Source of the DNA: Eubacteriales Family XIII. Incertae Sedis bacterium
GTDB taxonomy: Bacteria; Bacillota; Clostridia; Peptostreptococcales; Anaerovoracaceae
Length of the DNA stretch: 5,378 bases
NCBI GenBank assembly: GCA_031278255.1
Contig: JAITKU010000246.1
Location: 1 to 5,378, forward strand
Reading direction: 5' to 3'
Shown here piece by piece: positions 1 through 5,378 of this stretch. The stretch's first letter is position 1; each line of letters begins with the position of its first letter. The notes under the pieces were generated by a model that did not search any database, was not told the origin of the DNA, and worked only from the letters and a program-made list of their open reading frames with translations. The position numbers and the translations under genes are program-made.

Positions 1-2
1 GA

Positions 3-92
3 AGTGAACCGCAGGTGAACGGAGGAGTGAGGCGAAGCCGAACGTTGCACCCGCCACTGACAGCTTGGAAAGTTGAAACCCGCCGCCTGTAG
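3..92 (+). CDS. C-terminal tail of a probable TnpB-like protein (5' end outside window)
   Basis: A plus-strand frame is open from the window edge to a TAG at 90-92, giving 29 residues that begin SEPQVNGGVRRSRT and end VETRRL. It has no domain by itself. TnpB proteins (RuvC-like RNA-guided nucleases of IS200/IS605 and IS607 elements) often end in a poorly conserved, Arg/Thr-rich tail whose codons overlap the structured 3' end of the element. The stop here falls inside the hairpin, which fits that arrangement. The catalytic RuvC residues and zinc finger would all lie left of base 1, so the identity is inferred from context. It could equally be a chance open frame over non-coding element sequence. 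Confidence 0.35.
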   Translation, partial: SEPQVNGGVRRSRTLHPPLTAWKVETRRL

Positions 93-98
93 AGGCGG
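83..98. repeat. GC-rich hairpin in the element end
   Basis: CCGCCT (83-88) pairs perfectly with AGGCGG (93-98) around the four-base loop GTAG. A second register pairs CCCGCC (79-84) with GGCGGG (94-99) around a nine-base loop. There is no following T-run on the plus strand and no T-tract on the minus strand, so a rho-independent terminator is unlikely. A transposase recognition hairpin or guide-RNA stem is the better reading. Confidence 0.6.
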
Positions 99-119
99 GG
101 GACTGACGCCGTCGTTCAA

Positions 120-304
120 CCCTATCGAATAGGTCTATGAGCGTGTCGCGGCTGAAGCGTTCGTCAACCGGTTTGTCAAAACGCTTATATCGCTCGTCGT
201 TTATGACCGCTTTCACGTCGGCGGCAGTCGTAATTGTAAGATCGTAAAGCCGTTCAAGATCGGCGTAATCCGAGAGCGCAGCTTTTGTAAGCAAATTGCG
301 GCAT
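120..304 (-). pseudogene. Remnant of an ORF in the position of the cognate restriction endonuclease
   Basis: A GAGGGGG Shine-Dalgarno overlaps the methyltransferase stop codon, and ATG at 304-302 follows 8 bases later. Read from that ATG, the frame stops after 16 codons (MPQFAYKSCALG...). The neighbouring frame is open from about base 330 down to base 1 and has a protein-like composition: AALSDYADLERLYDLT, then DVKAVINDERYKRF and FSRDTLIDLFDRVERR. Removing one A from the AAAA run (T's at 283-286) joins the good start to this frame. From about base 118 downward the frame runs into probable IS sequence, so the gene is broken twice: by a one-base frameshift near its start and by an insertion after about 60 codons. 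No endonuclease motif (PD-(D/E)XK, HNH, PLD) lies in the surviving part. The endonuclease idea comes only from position next to an M.FokI-like methyltransferase. A TTG start at 294 would avoid the frameshift but has no well-spaced ribosome binding site. Confidence 0.45.
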
Positions 305-312
305 GGCGTCTG

Positions 313-319
313 CCCCCTC
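313..319 (-). promoter_or_regulatory. Ribosome binding site for the broken downstream ORF
   Basis: On the minus strand GAGGGGG starts within the methyltransferase TGA stop and sits 8 bases before ATG 304-302. Its quality and overlap with the upstream stop suggest that the ORF after the methyltransferase was once translated by coupling, even though that ATG now opens only 16 codons. Confidence 0.5.
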
Positions 320-2303
320 AGTAGTTCACAACTAAGATTTCATCCGCCGAGTCCGACTTGTCCTTGGTGTGATAATTGCTGTTTCCGTAGCTGTGATTGA
401 GGTGAATCACGCGGTACTTATCCGCCCACTCCGCAAGAACGGTATTGGTCCTGCCTTTGCTTGTCAAAACATTCGAGAGCGCGAAGCGAATACGGCGCTC
501 GTTCAGCGCGTCCAACAGTGCAAGCAAATCACGCTCGCTCTGCTCATTCCAGCCGCCTTGCTCGTTGTAAGTCGCACAGGTAATCAGATAGGGCGGGTCG
601 CAATAAACAAGGCTGTTTTCGGCCGGTGCGGTCGTATCAAACTCGCGAAAGTCATGGCAGGTGAAACGATAATCGCCGCCGCTCAAACGGTCGATAAACG
701 CCGTCAGTTTTGCTTTCATCCTGTTGTTGAAATCGCGCTTGCCGACGGGCGAATTGAATTCACCCTTGTTGTTGAAGCGAATTTGATTGTTGAACGCGTA
801 CACGATAAGCGTATACAGCATTATGCGGCGGACGGGACCTTCGTTTTCGACGTTAAAATCGGCGCGGAGTTTAAGGAAAGGTTCGCGGTTACAGTCGCAA
901 AGCCCCGCCGAACTTTTACAGCCGTAGAAATCGTAACCGTGTTCCGCCGAACGCGACAATCCGTATTTCGTTATTGTTTCGTCGATCATCGATAAAACGC
1001 GTTTGCCGCCGAGGTCGCGGAATGCGTTGTACAGGCGGATCAACTGCGGGTTGTTGTCGTTGAAAACCACGCGGCCCGCGTTCACGTTAATACCGACATT
1101 ACCGCCGCCGCAAAACAAATCGACAAACGTGTCAATCCGCTCCGGGAAGTGCGGCAAAATTTGCGGTAACAGCTTGAACTTGCCGCCTGTGTAGTTGAGC
1201 GGAGACCGGATAATCTCTCGCTCTTTGGGTTTGCAAACGCACAGGAACAGGCGTTCCTCGTGTTTGTCGATATCGGACTTGCCCGCTGAAAACGGTTTGT
1301 AATCCTGCGTGAAAACGCGTACATCGCCTTTATCTGACAGGACGCGCATAATATCCTCGTCGCTGATTTTGGCGTTTGAGCGGTCATTTCCCTTTTGCGC
1401 CATATTGTTATACGACAGCAATATGTATCGGGCGTTGATATTCCGAATCAAATCCGCAAACGCCGCCGCCGCTTTGTTCGTGCAGTAATCGCTTTTGAGC
1501 GCGGTTCTGTCCGGTTTTCCGGCTGTGCCGCGGACGGCGGGTTTTTCCCATCGCGCGATGTTCTCCAAAAGGTGGTAGGCATCGCAGTACTGCCGCGAAT
1601 TGTACGGCGGATCGATGTAGATCAAATCGGCGCTGATCCGCTTGACTAACGCGTTCGTGTCCTCGTTACAGCAAACATTACCGCTGTTCAAGCCCTCCGG
1701 CGGCAACGGGACAGACAGTTCAAGCTGTCTGCCGAATTCCGCTCCTTGTCTGAAAGCGTCATAGTGACCGCAGGTGTTCGCGATTTTGTCGGCGGCGTAC
1801 AGCAGCGACGTAATCAGCAGCGCGCGTTCGCGTTCGTTGATCTCGTCGCGAGAGCGGCGAAGCTCGATATCCTCACGGACAAAGCCGATTTTGCGGCAAT
1901 CGGCGCGGCTGAAAAACGTATCGGCGAAGTTCTCGCTCATGTAATTATCGGTCGTAACGGCGGCGGTGTTGTAATCGGCGATCAACCGCTTGATCTTCGC
2001 TTGCGAATACGCCTGCGGCGAGAACCACGCGAGGTGACAGATATAGTTGCTGTAAAGGTGGTCGTTGGTTATGAGCCGCTTACCCGCGAACGCCGAAGCC
2101 ACCGCGCCCGTTCCCGCGAAAATATCCGCGACGGAAGTGACGCGCCCGCAATTTTCGGCAACCGTCTCAGTGATGAACGGCAGGAGCTTGTACTTGTTGC
2201 CGAGATAACGACGGTTGTTGATGTAGGTGGTTTTCAAAGGCTTTTCGGGCGCGGCTTCGCGCATTGTGGGCGCATAAACGTTCGCTTCCTCCGCAACGGG
2301 CAT
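318..2303 (-). CDS. Fused two-domain D12-class adenine-N6 DNA methyltransferase (M.FokI-like, type IIS)
   Basis: Transfers methyl groups from S-adenosylmethionine to adenine N6 in DNA. Two complete D12 (Dam-class) domains lie in tandem. Counted from ATG 2303, domain 1 has YLGNKYKLLP (33-42), SAM motif DIFAGTGAVA (60-69) and catalytic DPPYNSRQY (231-239). Domain 2 has LNYTGGKFKLLP (369-380), DLFCGGGNVG (395-404) and DPPY (569-572). Nothing key is missing, so both should be active. The length of 661 residues is close to M.FokI (about 650), in which each domain methylates one strand of an asymmetric site. The site recognised here cannot be read from sequence. Start choice: ATG 2303 has an AAGGTGAG Shine-Dalgarno at 2308-2315. 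The frame is also open to TTG 2333, ten codons earlier, which lacks one. The gene lies 36 bases after the molybdoenzyme small subunit with no terminator between. The broken ORF downstream sits where the endonuclease would be, so this may now be an orphan methylase. Confidence 0.9.
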   Translation of the reverse strand: MPVAEEANVYAPTMREAAPEKPLKTTYINNRRYLGNKYKLLPFITETVAENCGRVTSVADIFAGTGAVASAFAGKRLITNDHLYSNYICHLAWFSPQAYSQAKIKRLIADYNTAAVTTDNYMSENFADTFFSRADCRKIGFVREDIELRRSRDEINERERALLITSLLYAADKIANTCGHYDAFRQGAEFGRQLELSVPLPPEGLNSGNVCCNEDTNALVKRISADLIYIDPPYNSRQYCDAYHLLENIARWEKPAVRGTAGKPDRTALKSDYCTNKAAAAFADLIRNINARYILLSYNNMAQKGNDRSNAKISDEDIMRVLSDKGDVRVFTQDYKPFSAGKSDIDKHEERLFLCVCKPKEREIIRSPLNYTGGKFKLLPQILPHFPERIDTFVDLFCGGGNVGINVNAGRVVFNDNNPQLIRLYNAFRDLGGKRVLSMIDETITKYGLSRSAEHGYDFYGCKSSAGLCDCNREPFLKLRADFNVENEGPVRRIMLYTLIVYAFNNQIRFNNKGEFNSPVGKRDFNNRMKAKLTAFIDRLSGGDYRFTCHDFREFDTTAPAENSLVYCDPPYLITCATYNEQGGWNEQSERDLLALLDALNERRIRFALSNVLTSKGRTNTVLAEWADKYRVIHLNHSYGNSNYHTKDKSDSADEILVVNY

Positions 2304-2307
2304 TTGG

Positions 2308-2315
2308 CTCACCTT
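2308..2315 (-). promoter_or_regulatory. Ribosome binding site that selects the methyltransferase start
   Basis: Minus-strand AAGGTGAG precedes ATG 2303-2301 with the AAGG core 8 bases away. It favours this ATG over the in-frame TTG at 2333 and GTG at 2312, neither of which has a purine-rich block at suitable distance. Confidence 0.5.
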
Positions 2316-2339
2316 ATATAATGCACTCGGCAATCAAGC

Positions 2340-3155
2340 TCAATCGCACGCGTCCAGCGCGATATCGCCCAAGTTGAGGCTCTCGTCCGTCTTGAGCGCC
2401 GCAAAGACGCGCGTCCGGTAGCCCTTGGCGTCCACCGCCAGTTCAAAGACGCCGACGGGTAGGTCCGTAAACCAGAAGTCTCCGAATTCGTCCGTGGCGG
2501 TCCGCCACGTTTTGCCGCCCGATTGCAGACGGCAGGACGCGCCCTCGATGATCTCCTCCCGGACGGGGTCGTACACCGTGCCGCCGATGAACATGCCCGG
2601 GATATTGCGGTAGTACACCTGCGGGGCCGCTCCCGTTTCGGGGCGCAGGACGACGGCGCCGGCGGTGAGTTCCGCAAGCTCCGCCTCTTCCCCGAAGCGC
2701 ATTGCGTCGGTGGGGCAGGCGTCCACGCAACGCGGCAGCTTCGCGCCGTGGTCGAGCAGATGCGCGCAGCCGGTGCATTTCTGCGGCAGATTGAGCGCTT
2801 CGTTGAAGTAGACGGCGCCGTAGGGGCAGGACCCCGCGATCTGCCTCTGCCCCGCCGCTTTCTCGGGATCGATGATGATAAGCCCGTCGTCCCGGCGGTA
2901 CACCGCGCCGTTTTTCGCCGCGGGGATACAGGGGGCGTTCGCGCAATGATTACATATTTTGGATATATAGTGTATTTTTACCTTTGGTATGGCGCCGCGA
3001 ACGTATTCCTCCACCCTGCACCAAAATTGCCCCGTTTCCGGCTGGGGCTTGGCGTAGGGCGTCCAGTCGTTGCCGCAGTGTTCGTCCTTGCAGGCCAATT
3101 GACAGTTGTAGCATCCCGTGCATCGCGCCACGTCGATTACGAATACCTTAGCCAT
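2340..3155 (-). CDS. Iron-sulfur small subunit of a pyrogallol transhydroxylase / catechol dehydroxylase-type molybdoenzyme
   Basis: Electron-transfer partner of the large subunit encoded just upstream. Its 271 residues match the ~275 of the Pelobacter transhydroxylase small subunit. Cysteines form three [4Fe-4S] sets: C12-x2-C15-x2-C18-x3-C22 (in RCTGCYNCQLACKDEH); C68-x2-C71-x4-C76; C110 (SCPYGAVYF); C127-x2-C130; and C143-x3-C147-P. That is twelve ligands. Residues from about 188 to 271 (GGTVYDP.., GKTWRTATDEFGDFWF, VGVFELAVDAKGY) form a transthyretin/CnaB-like beta domain, an unusual appendage typical of this transhydroxylase group and absent from ordinary DmsB-type subunits. No signal peptide or Tat motif is visible, so a cytoplasmic location is likely. 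ATG 3155 lies inside the last codons of the large-subunit gene, with AGGAGG nine bases upstream. All four ATA isoleucine codons of the gene cluster at residues 56-67. DmsB/PhsB-like alternatives are less likely because of the C-terminal domain. Confidence 0.85.
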   Translation of the reverse strand: MAKVFVIDVARCTGCYNCQLACKDEHCGNDWTPYAKPQPETGQFWCRVEEYVRGAIPKVKIHYISKICNHCANAPCIPAAKNGAVYRRDDGLIIIDPEKAAGQRQIAGSCPYGAVYFNEALNLPQKCTGCAHLLDHGAKLPRCVDACPTDAMRFGEEAELAELTAGAVVLRPETGAAPQVYYRNIPGMFIGGTVYDPVREEIIEGASCRLQSGGKTWRTATDEFGDFWFTDLPVGVFELAVDAKGYRTRVFAALKTDESLNLGDIALDACD

Positions 3156-5378
3156 TTGTCACAGCCTCCTTTTCCGCAGACAGAAGCCAGCCCGCAAGGC
3201 AGACGCCGGCCGCCGGGTCGATTTTGCGGGCGAAAGCCTCGGGATAATCGCGTTTCCAGCCCTCCATTTCCTCTTCCGTAACCTTTTCCACCTCCGCGAG
3301 GAAGCCGCTGGTCGCCATGCCGGTGCAGTTCTTGGAGGTCATGGCCGTGGGCGTGATGCTGTTGATACAGCCGCCGCGGTCGAGCAGGCCCGGGATGATG
3401 GGATCGAGCCTCGCCCCGTGGTCCACATAGCAGGTGTTTGGGATGAGCCGCTCGGTGACGTAGGCCGCGCAGAGTACGATGCCGCGCTCGTTGTACACCT
3501 TGACGATATCGCGATGCTTTATGCCGCGCTTCGCCGCTTCAAGGGGGTGCAGCCACAGCGGTTCGTATTGGTATCCGTCCGCGGCGCGTATCTTCATCGT
3601 TTCCACCTCGCGGTTCCATACGATATCGTCACATTGGGCGTGTACGCGCCAGCGGCCGTGGTTGGACATGCAGAGGAGGGGGTATTTCTTCGCCCGTTCG
3701 CCCGTGAGCCTCTCGTCGTGGCTTTCGCTCTTCTCCACCCAATGCGGCACGGGCGGCCGCTCCTTGTCGTCCGGCATGTAGCGTTCTATATCCGAGGAAG
3801 AATACTCCAAAAGCCCCGTCGGGGTGGTCAGCGGATTGTTTTTCGGGTCTTTCCAGAAGCCGTAGAGACCGGCGGGGACCTCTTGCGCGTTCGGTTTGCA
3901 GGGCAGTATGAACACCTTTTTGTCCTTGAATTCCTCCCAGGACATCGTGTCCTCACAGCCCGTGGCCTTGTAGAAGAAGCGAACGCGTTCGTCCTCGGTC
4001 AATTTCCCGGTGTAGGCGTCCGCGTACGCCTTGCCCAGCTTCTCGCAGACCTTTACGCACACGTCAAAGTCGGACAGGGATTCCCCGACGGGCGGGCAGC
4101 AAGGCTCCTCCAGATAGACGGACTGGAACACGCCGCTCGAAAAGTCGTTGCCGATATCGGGCATTTCGTGTTTGGTCGCGACGGGCAGGATGAGGTCGGC
4201 GAAGTAGCAGTCGTTTTCCATCCACGGATGTTGCGCGACGATGGTTTCGATGGATTCGTGCCGATAAGCCTCGATGAAGAGGTTTCCGTTGTTCCAGCAG
4301 GTGACGTTGCAGGGCGCGTCCGTCCAGATCATATGCACGCGGGACTGCCCCGGCCTGGGATATACGATCTTCTCAAACTGATAGACGCCGGTCGGTCTGC
4401 GGTAATTGTTTTTGTCGGGCACTTGGCTCGTGGAGAACATGTGCATACCGTACCATTCGGCCTTGCCCTCCACGATGGCCCTGTGTACGAGGCAGCGCGG
4501 GATGAATTGCGTCGGCGGCGGCAATTGCTCAAACAGCGGGACGAGTTCGGGGACACGCTCCTTTTGCTCCGGCGTCAAAACGAAGCGCTTCATGTTGATC
4601 TCATCGGGCAGGTCGCCCGCGATGGGGCGCAGCGCGTCGCAGATATGCGGCATGGGCACCGGCTTGGCCGGCGTGAAAGGGACGGGGAAATCCTTGGCCC
4701 ACATGTTCCATTCTATCATCTTGGTCTGGTGTACGCCGGGTTTTCCGAGGCCCTGCATCCCGAGCAGCATAACCTCCAGGCGCGCGGGTTCGCTCGCGTA
4801 GGGGCCGCGAATGAAGCTGCCCCCGTTGCCGTGGCAAATGCTCGTGATCTTCTTGGCCCAACTCTTCGCGAGGGCCTTGATGGTCCACGGCTTCACGCCG
4901 CATTTTTCCGAGGCCCATTTCGGCGTCTTGGGCTCTCCGTCCTCCTTGCCCATGACGTAATCGACGAACTTGTCGAAACCGTAGCTGTGATCGGCGATAT
5001 ATGCCTTGTCGTAACACCCCTCGGTAAGCCAAATATACGCGATCGCCAATTGCAGGGCCGCGTCGGTGTTGGGCAGGATGGGAATCCATTTGTCGGCGTG
5101 GACCGCCGCGCCGTAGTTGAGGTCGGGGCAGATGTACACCTGCTTGATACCGAGTTCGGTAAACCAGTAGCACAGGCGGCTCGGCAGATGCATACCGAAG
5201 CCGAGGGGCGTCACCTCGGGATCGCAGCCCCAAAACAGCAGCATATCCGAATGCTTGGCCATGTCCGGGATCAGATTGGCCTGCGGCGTCTGCAACACCA
5301 CCGGCGGGCAACCCCCCACGTTCATAACACCCCCAGAACAGACCCCCCACCCATACATAATTAGCATATGCAACGTTT
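3148..5378 (-). CDS. Molybdopterin (bis-MGD) oxidoreductase large subunit, pyrogallol transhydroxylase / catechol dehydroxylase-like (5' end outside window)
   Basis: Catalytic subunit of the DMSO reductase superfamily. About 740 residues are present; the Pelobacter transhydroxylase large subunit has about 875, so roughly the first 140-170 are off the right edge. Numbered from TTG 5373: SDMLLFWGCDPE (42-53), LGIKQVYICPDLNYGA and NTDAALQLAIAYIWLTEG (102-119) are cofactor-binding segments. GMQGLGKPGV (205-214) and the ADLILPVATKHE stretch (392-403) follow. The C-terminal MGD-binding domain has NHGRWRVHA (571-579), GYQYEPLWLHPLEAAKRGI, VDHGARLDP (650-658) and GMATSGFL. These closely resemble the transhydroxylase family, including its ..RRDYPEAF C-terminus. 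The known activity there is hydroxyl transfer between pyrogallol and phloroglucinol; relatives dehydroxylate catechols. Substrate here is unknown. Molybdenum-ligand and most active-site residues lie at or beyond the edge. The reading frame upstream of about base 5317 is uncertain because of G-runs. Any N-terminal Fe-S motif or Tat signal cannot be assessed. Confidence 0.85.
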   Translation of the reverse strand, partial: TLHMLIMYGWGVCSGGVMNVGGCPPVVLQTPQANLIPDMAKHSDMLLFWGCDPEVTPLGFGMHLPSRLCYWFTELGIKQVYICPDLNYGAAVHADKWIPILPNTDAALQLAIAYIWLTEGCYDKAYIADHSYGFDKFVDYVMGKEDGEPKTPKWASEKCGVKPWTIKALAKSWAKKITSICHGNGGSFIRGPYASEPARLEVMLLGMQGLGKPGVHQTKMIEWNMWAKDFPVPFTPAKPVPMPHICDALRPIAGDLPDEINMKRFVLTPEQKERVPELVPLFEQLPPPTQFIPRCLVHRAIVEGKAEWYGMHMFSTSQVPDKNNYRRPTGVYQFEKIVYPRPGQSRVHMIWTDAPCNVTCWNNGNLFIEAYRHESIETIVAQHPWMENDCYFADLILPVATKHEMPDIGNDFSSGVFQSVYLEEPCCPPVGESLSDFDVCVKVCEKLGKAYADAYTGKLTEDERVRFFYKATGCEDTMSWEEFKDKKVFILPCKPNAQEVPAGLYGFWKDPKNNPLTTPTGLLEYSSSDIERYMPDDKERPPVPHWVEKSESHDERLTGERAKKYPLLCMSNHGRWRVHAQCDDIVWNREVETMKIRAADGYQYEPLWLHPLEAAKRGIKHRDIVKVYNERGIVLCAAYVTERLIPNTCYVDHGARLDPIIPGLLDRGGCINSITPTAMTSKNCTGMATSGFLAEVEKVTEEEMEGWKRDYPEAFARKIDPAAGVCLAGWLLSAEKEAVTNG
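3165..3170 (-). promoter_or_regulatory. Ribosome binding site of the small subunit, inside the large-subunit gene
   Basis: A perfect minus-strand AGGAGG lies within the final codons of the large subunit, 9 bases before ATG 3155-3153. The large-subunit TAA (3150-3148) is downstream of that ATG, so the two genes overlap by 8 bases. This is a clear set-up for coupled, equimolar synthesis of the two subunits. Confidence 0.85.

Larger units (their letters stand above)
1..110 (+). ncRNA. Possible omega RNA (TnpB guide RNA) 3' scaffold
   Basis: In TnpB-bearing elements the guide RNA scaffold is made from the tnpB 3' end through the element's right end, and the guide itself is the flanking DNA just beyond. 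The GC hairpin CCGCCT-GTAG-AGGCGG (83-98), followed by a short linker before ordinary coding-like sequence, is in the right place for the last scaffold stem. If so, the roughly 16-20 bases after the element edge (starting somewhere in 102-120) would be the guide and would match the minus-strand ORF this element appears to interrupt. This depends entirely on the IS assignment. Confidence 0.3.
1..118 (+). mobile_element. Right end of a probable IS200/IS605-family element
   Basis: This stretch differs in style from its neighbours. It has a GAGGAGTGAGGCGAAGCC-like purine-rich section, then TTGAAACC, then a compact hairpin (stem 83-88 with 93-98, loop 89-92), then a short linker. Right ends of IS200/IS605 elements typically combine a tnpB 3' end, a GC hairpin recognised by the HUH transposase TnpA, and a nearby cleavage tetranucleotide. 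A TCAA at 116-119, the right cleavage tetranucleotide known for IS608, lies about 18 bases past the stem and could be the boundary. The element would extend leftwards out of the window with tnpB on the plus strand. The exact edge, anywhere from about 102 to 119, is not fixed by the sequence, and no left end is present to compare. The family call rests on pattern resemblance, not on alignment. Confidence 0.5.

Noticed and set aside
41..49. AACGTTGCA near the left end repeated inverted near the right end (5369-5377)
   Set aside because: A nine-base match is expected by chance in a window of this size, and nothing else around the two copies is shared, so it is not evidence of terminal repeats.
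79..101. The GC hairpin as a rho-independent terminator for the methylase operon
   Set aside because: There is no T-tract after the stem on either strand, and it sits within element-like sequence.
369..995. Plus-strand open frame antisense to the second methylase domain
   Set aside because: No Shine-Dalgarno of note, no recognised domain, and fully overlapped by a gene with intact catalytic motifs.
2313..2343. Promoter-like TTGAGC, 17 bases, TATATA on the minus strand before the methylase
   Set aside because: The predicted start of transcription would fall in or after the Shine-Dalgarno, leaving almost no leader. The match may be chance in an AT-rich gap, so it is not listed as a feature.
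4219..4230. CATCC and GGATG (FokI-type sites) close together in the large-subunit gene
   Set aside because: Five-base sites are common by chance, and the methylase's recognition sequence is not known, so this says nothing about its specificity.
3118..5364. A plus-strand open frame of about 748 codons running antisense to the whole large-subunit gene
   Set aside because: Its translation is rich in Arg, Ala, His and Val without any recognisable family motif, as expected for the mirror of a GC-rich gene with strong third-position bias. The minus-strand frame has clear molybdopterin motifs and a proper overlap with its partner gene.

Overview
The window carries one minus-strand gene cluster with no visible internal terminator. 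It is flanked on the left by what looks like the end of an IS200/IS605-type element, and on the right by the window edge, which cuts a gene. High G+C in the oxidoreductase genes, strong AGGAGG-type ribosome binding sites, an oxygen-sensitive Mo/Fe-S enzyme pair and IS605-like sequence together suggest an anaerobic bacterium, most likely a gut or sediment Firmicute (Clostridia-like). The taxonomic call is inference; nothing here proves it.

Right and centre (2340-5378, minus strand): a two-gene operon for a bis-MGD molybdenum enzyme of the DMSO reductase superfamily. The large catalytic subunit (5' end missing) is followed, with an 8-base overlap, by a small subunit with 12 cysteines arranged for three [4Fe-4S] clusters and a C-terminal transthyretin/CnaB-like beta domain. 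This pairing matches pyrogallol-phloroglucinol transhydroxylase and the related catechol dehydroxylases. The likely job is reductive dehydroxylation or hydroxyl transfer on a polyphenol, but the substrate cannot be read from the sequence. The first ~70 bases of the large-subunit segment are rich in G homopolymers and may hold a frameshift.

Left-centre (318-2303, minus strand): 36 bases after the small subunit comes a fusion of two complete D12-class adenine-N6 methyltransferases (two DPPY motifs, two FxGxG motifs), the M.FokI layout used by type IIS systems with asymmetric sites. This points to a restriction-modification system rather than to molybdoenzyme biology.

Left edge (1-317): directly after the methyltransferase, with its own Shine-Dalgarno overlapping the methyltransferase stop, begins an ORF in the position expected for the cognate endonuclease. 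Its start is out of frame with the open body (a run of four A looks one base too long), and after about 60 codons it runs into sequence that reads, on the plus strand, like the right end of an IS200/IS605 element: a tail of a TnpB-like ORF and a GC-rich hairpin. The simplest reading is a restriction system whose endonuclease gene has been broken, leaving an orphan dual methyltransferase beside a polyphenol-metabolising operon.
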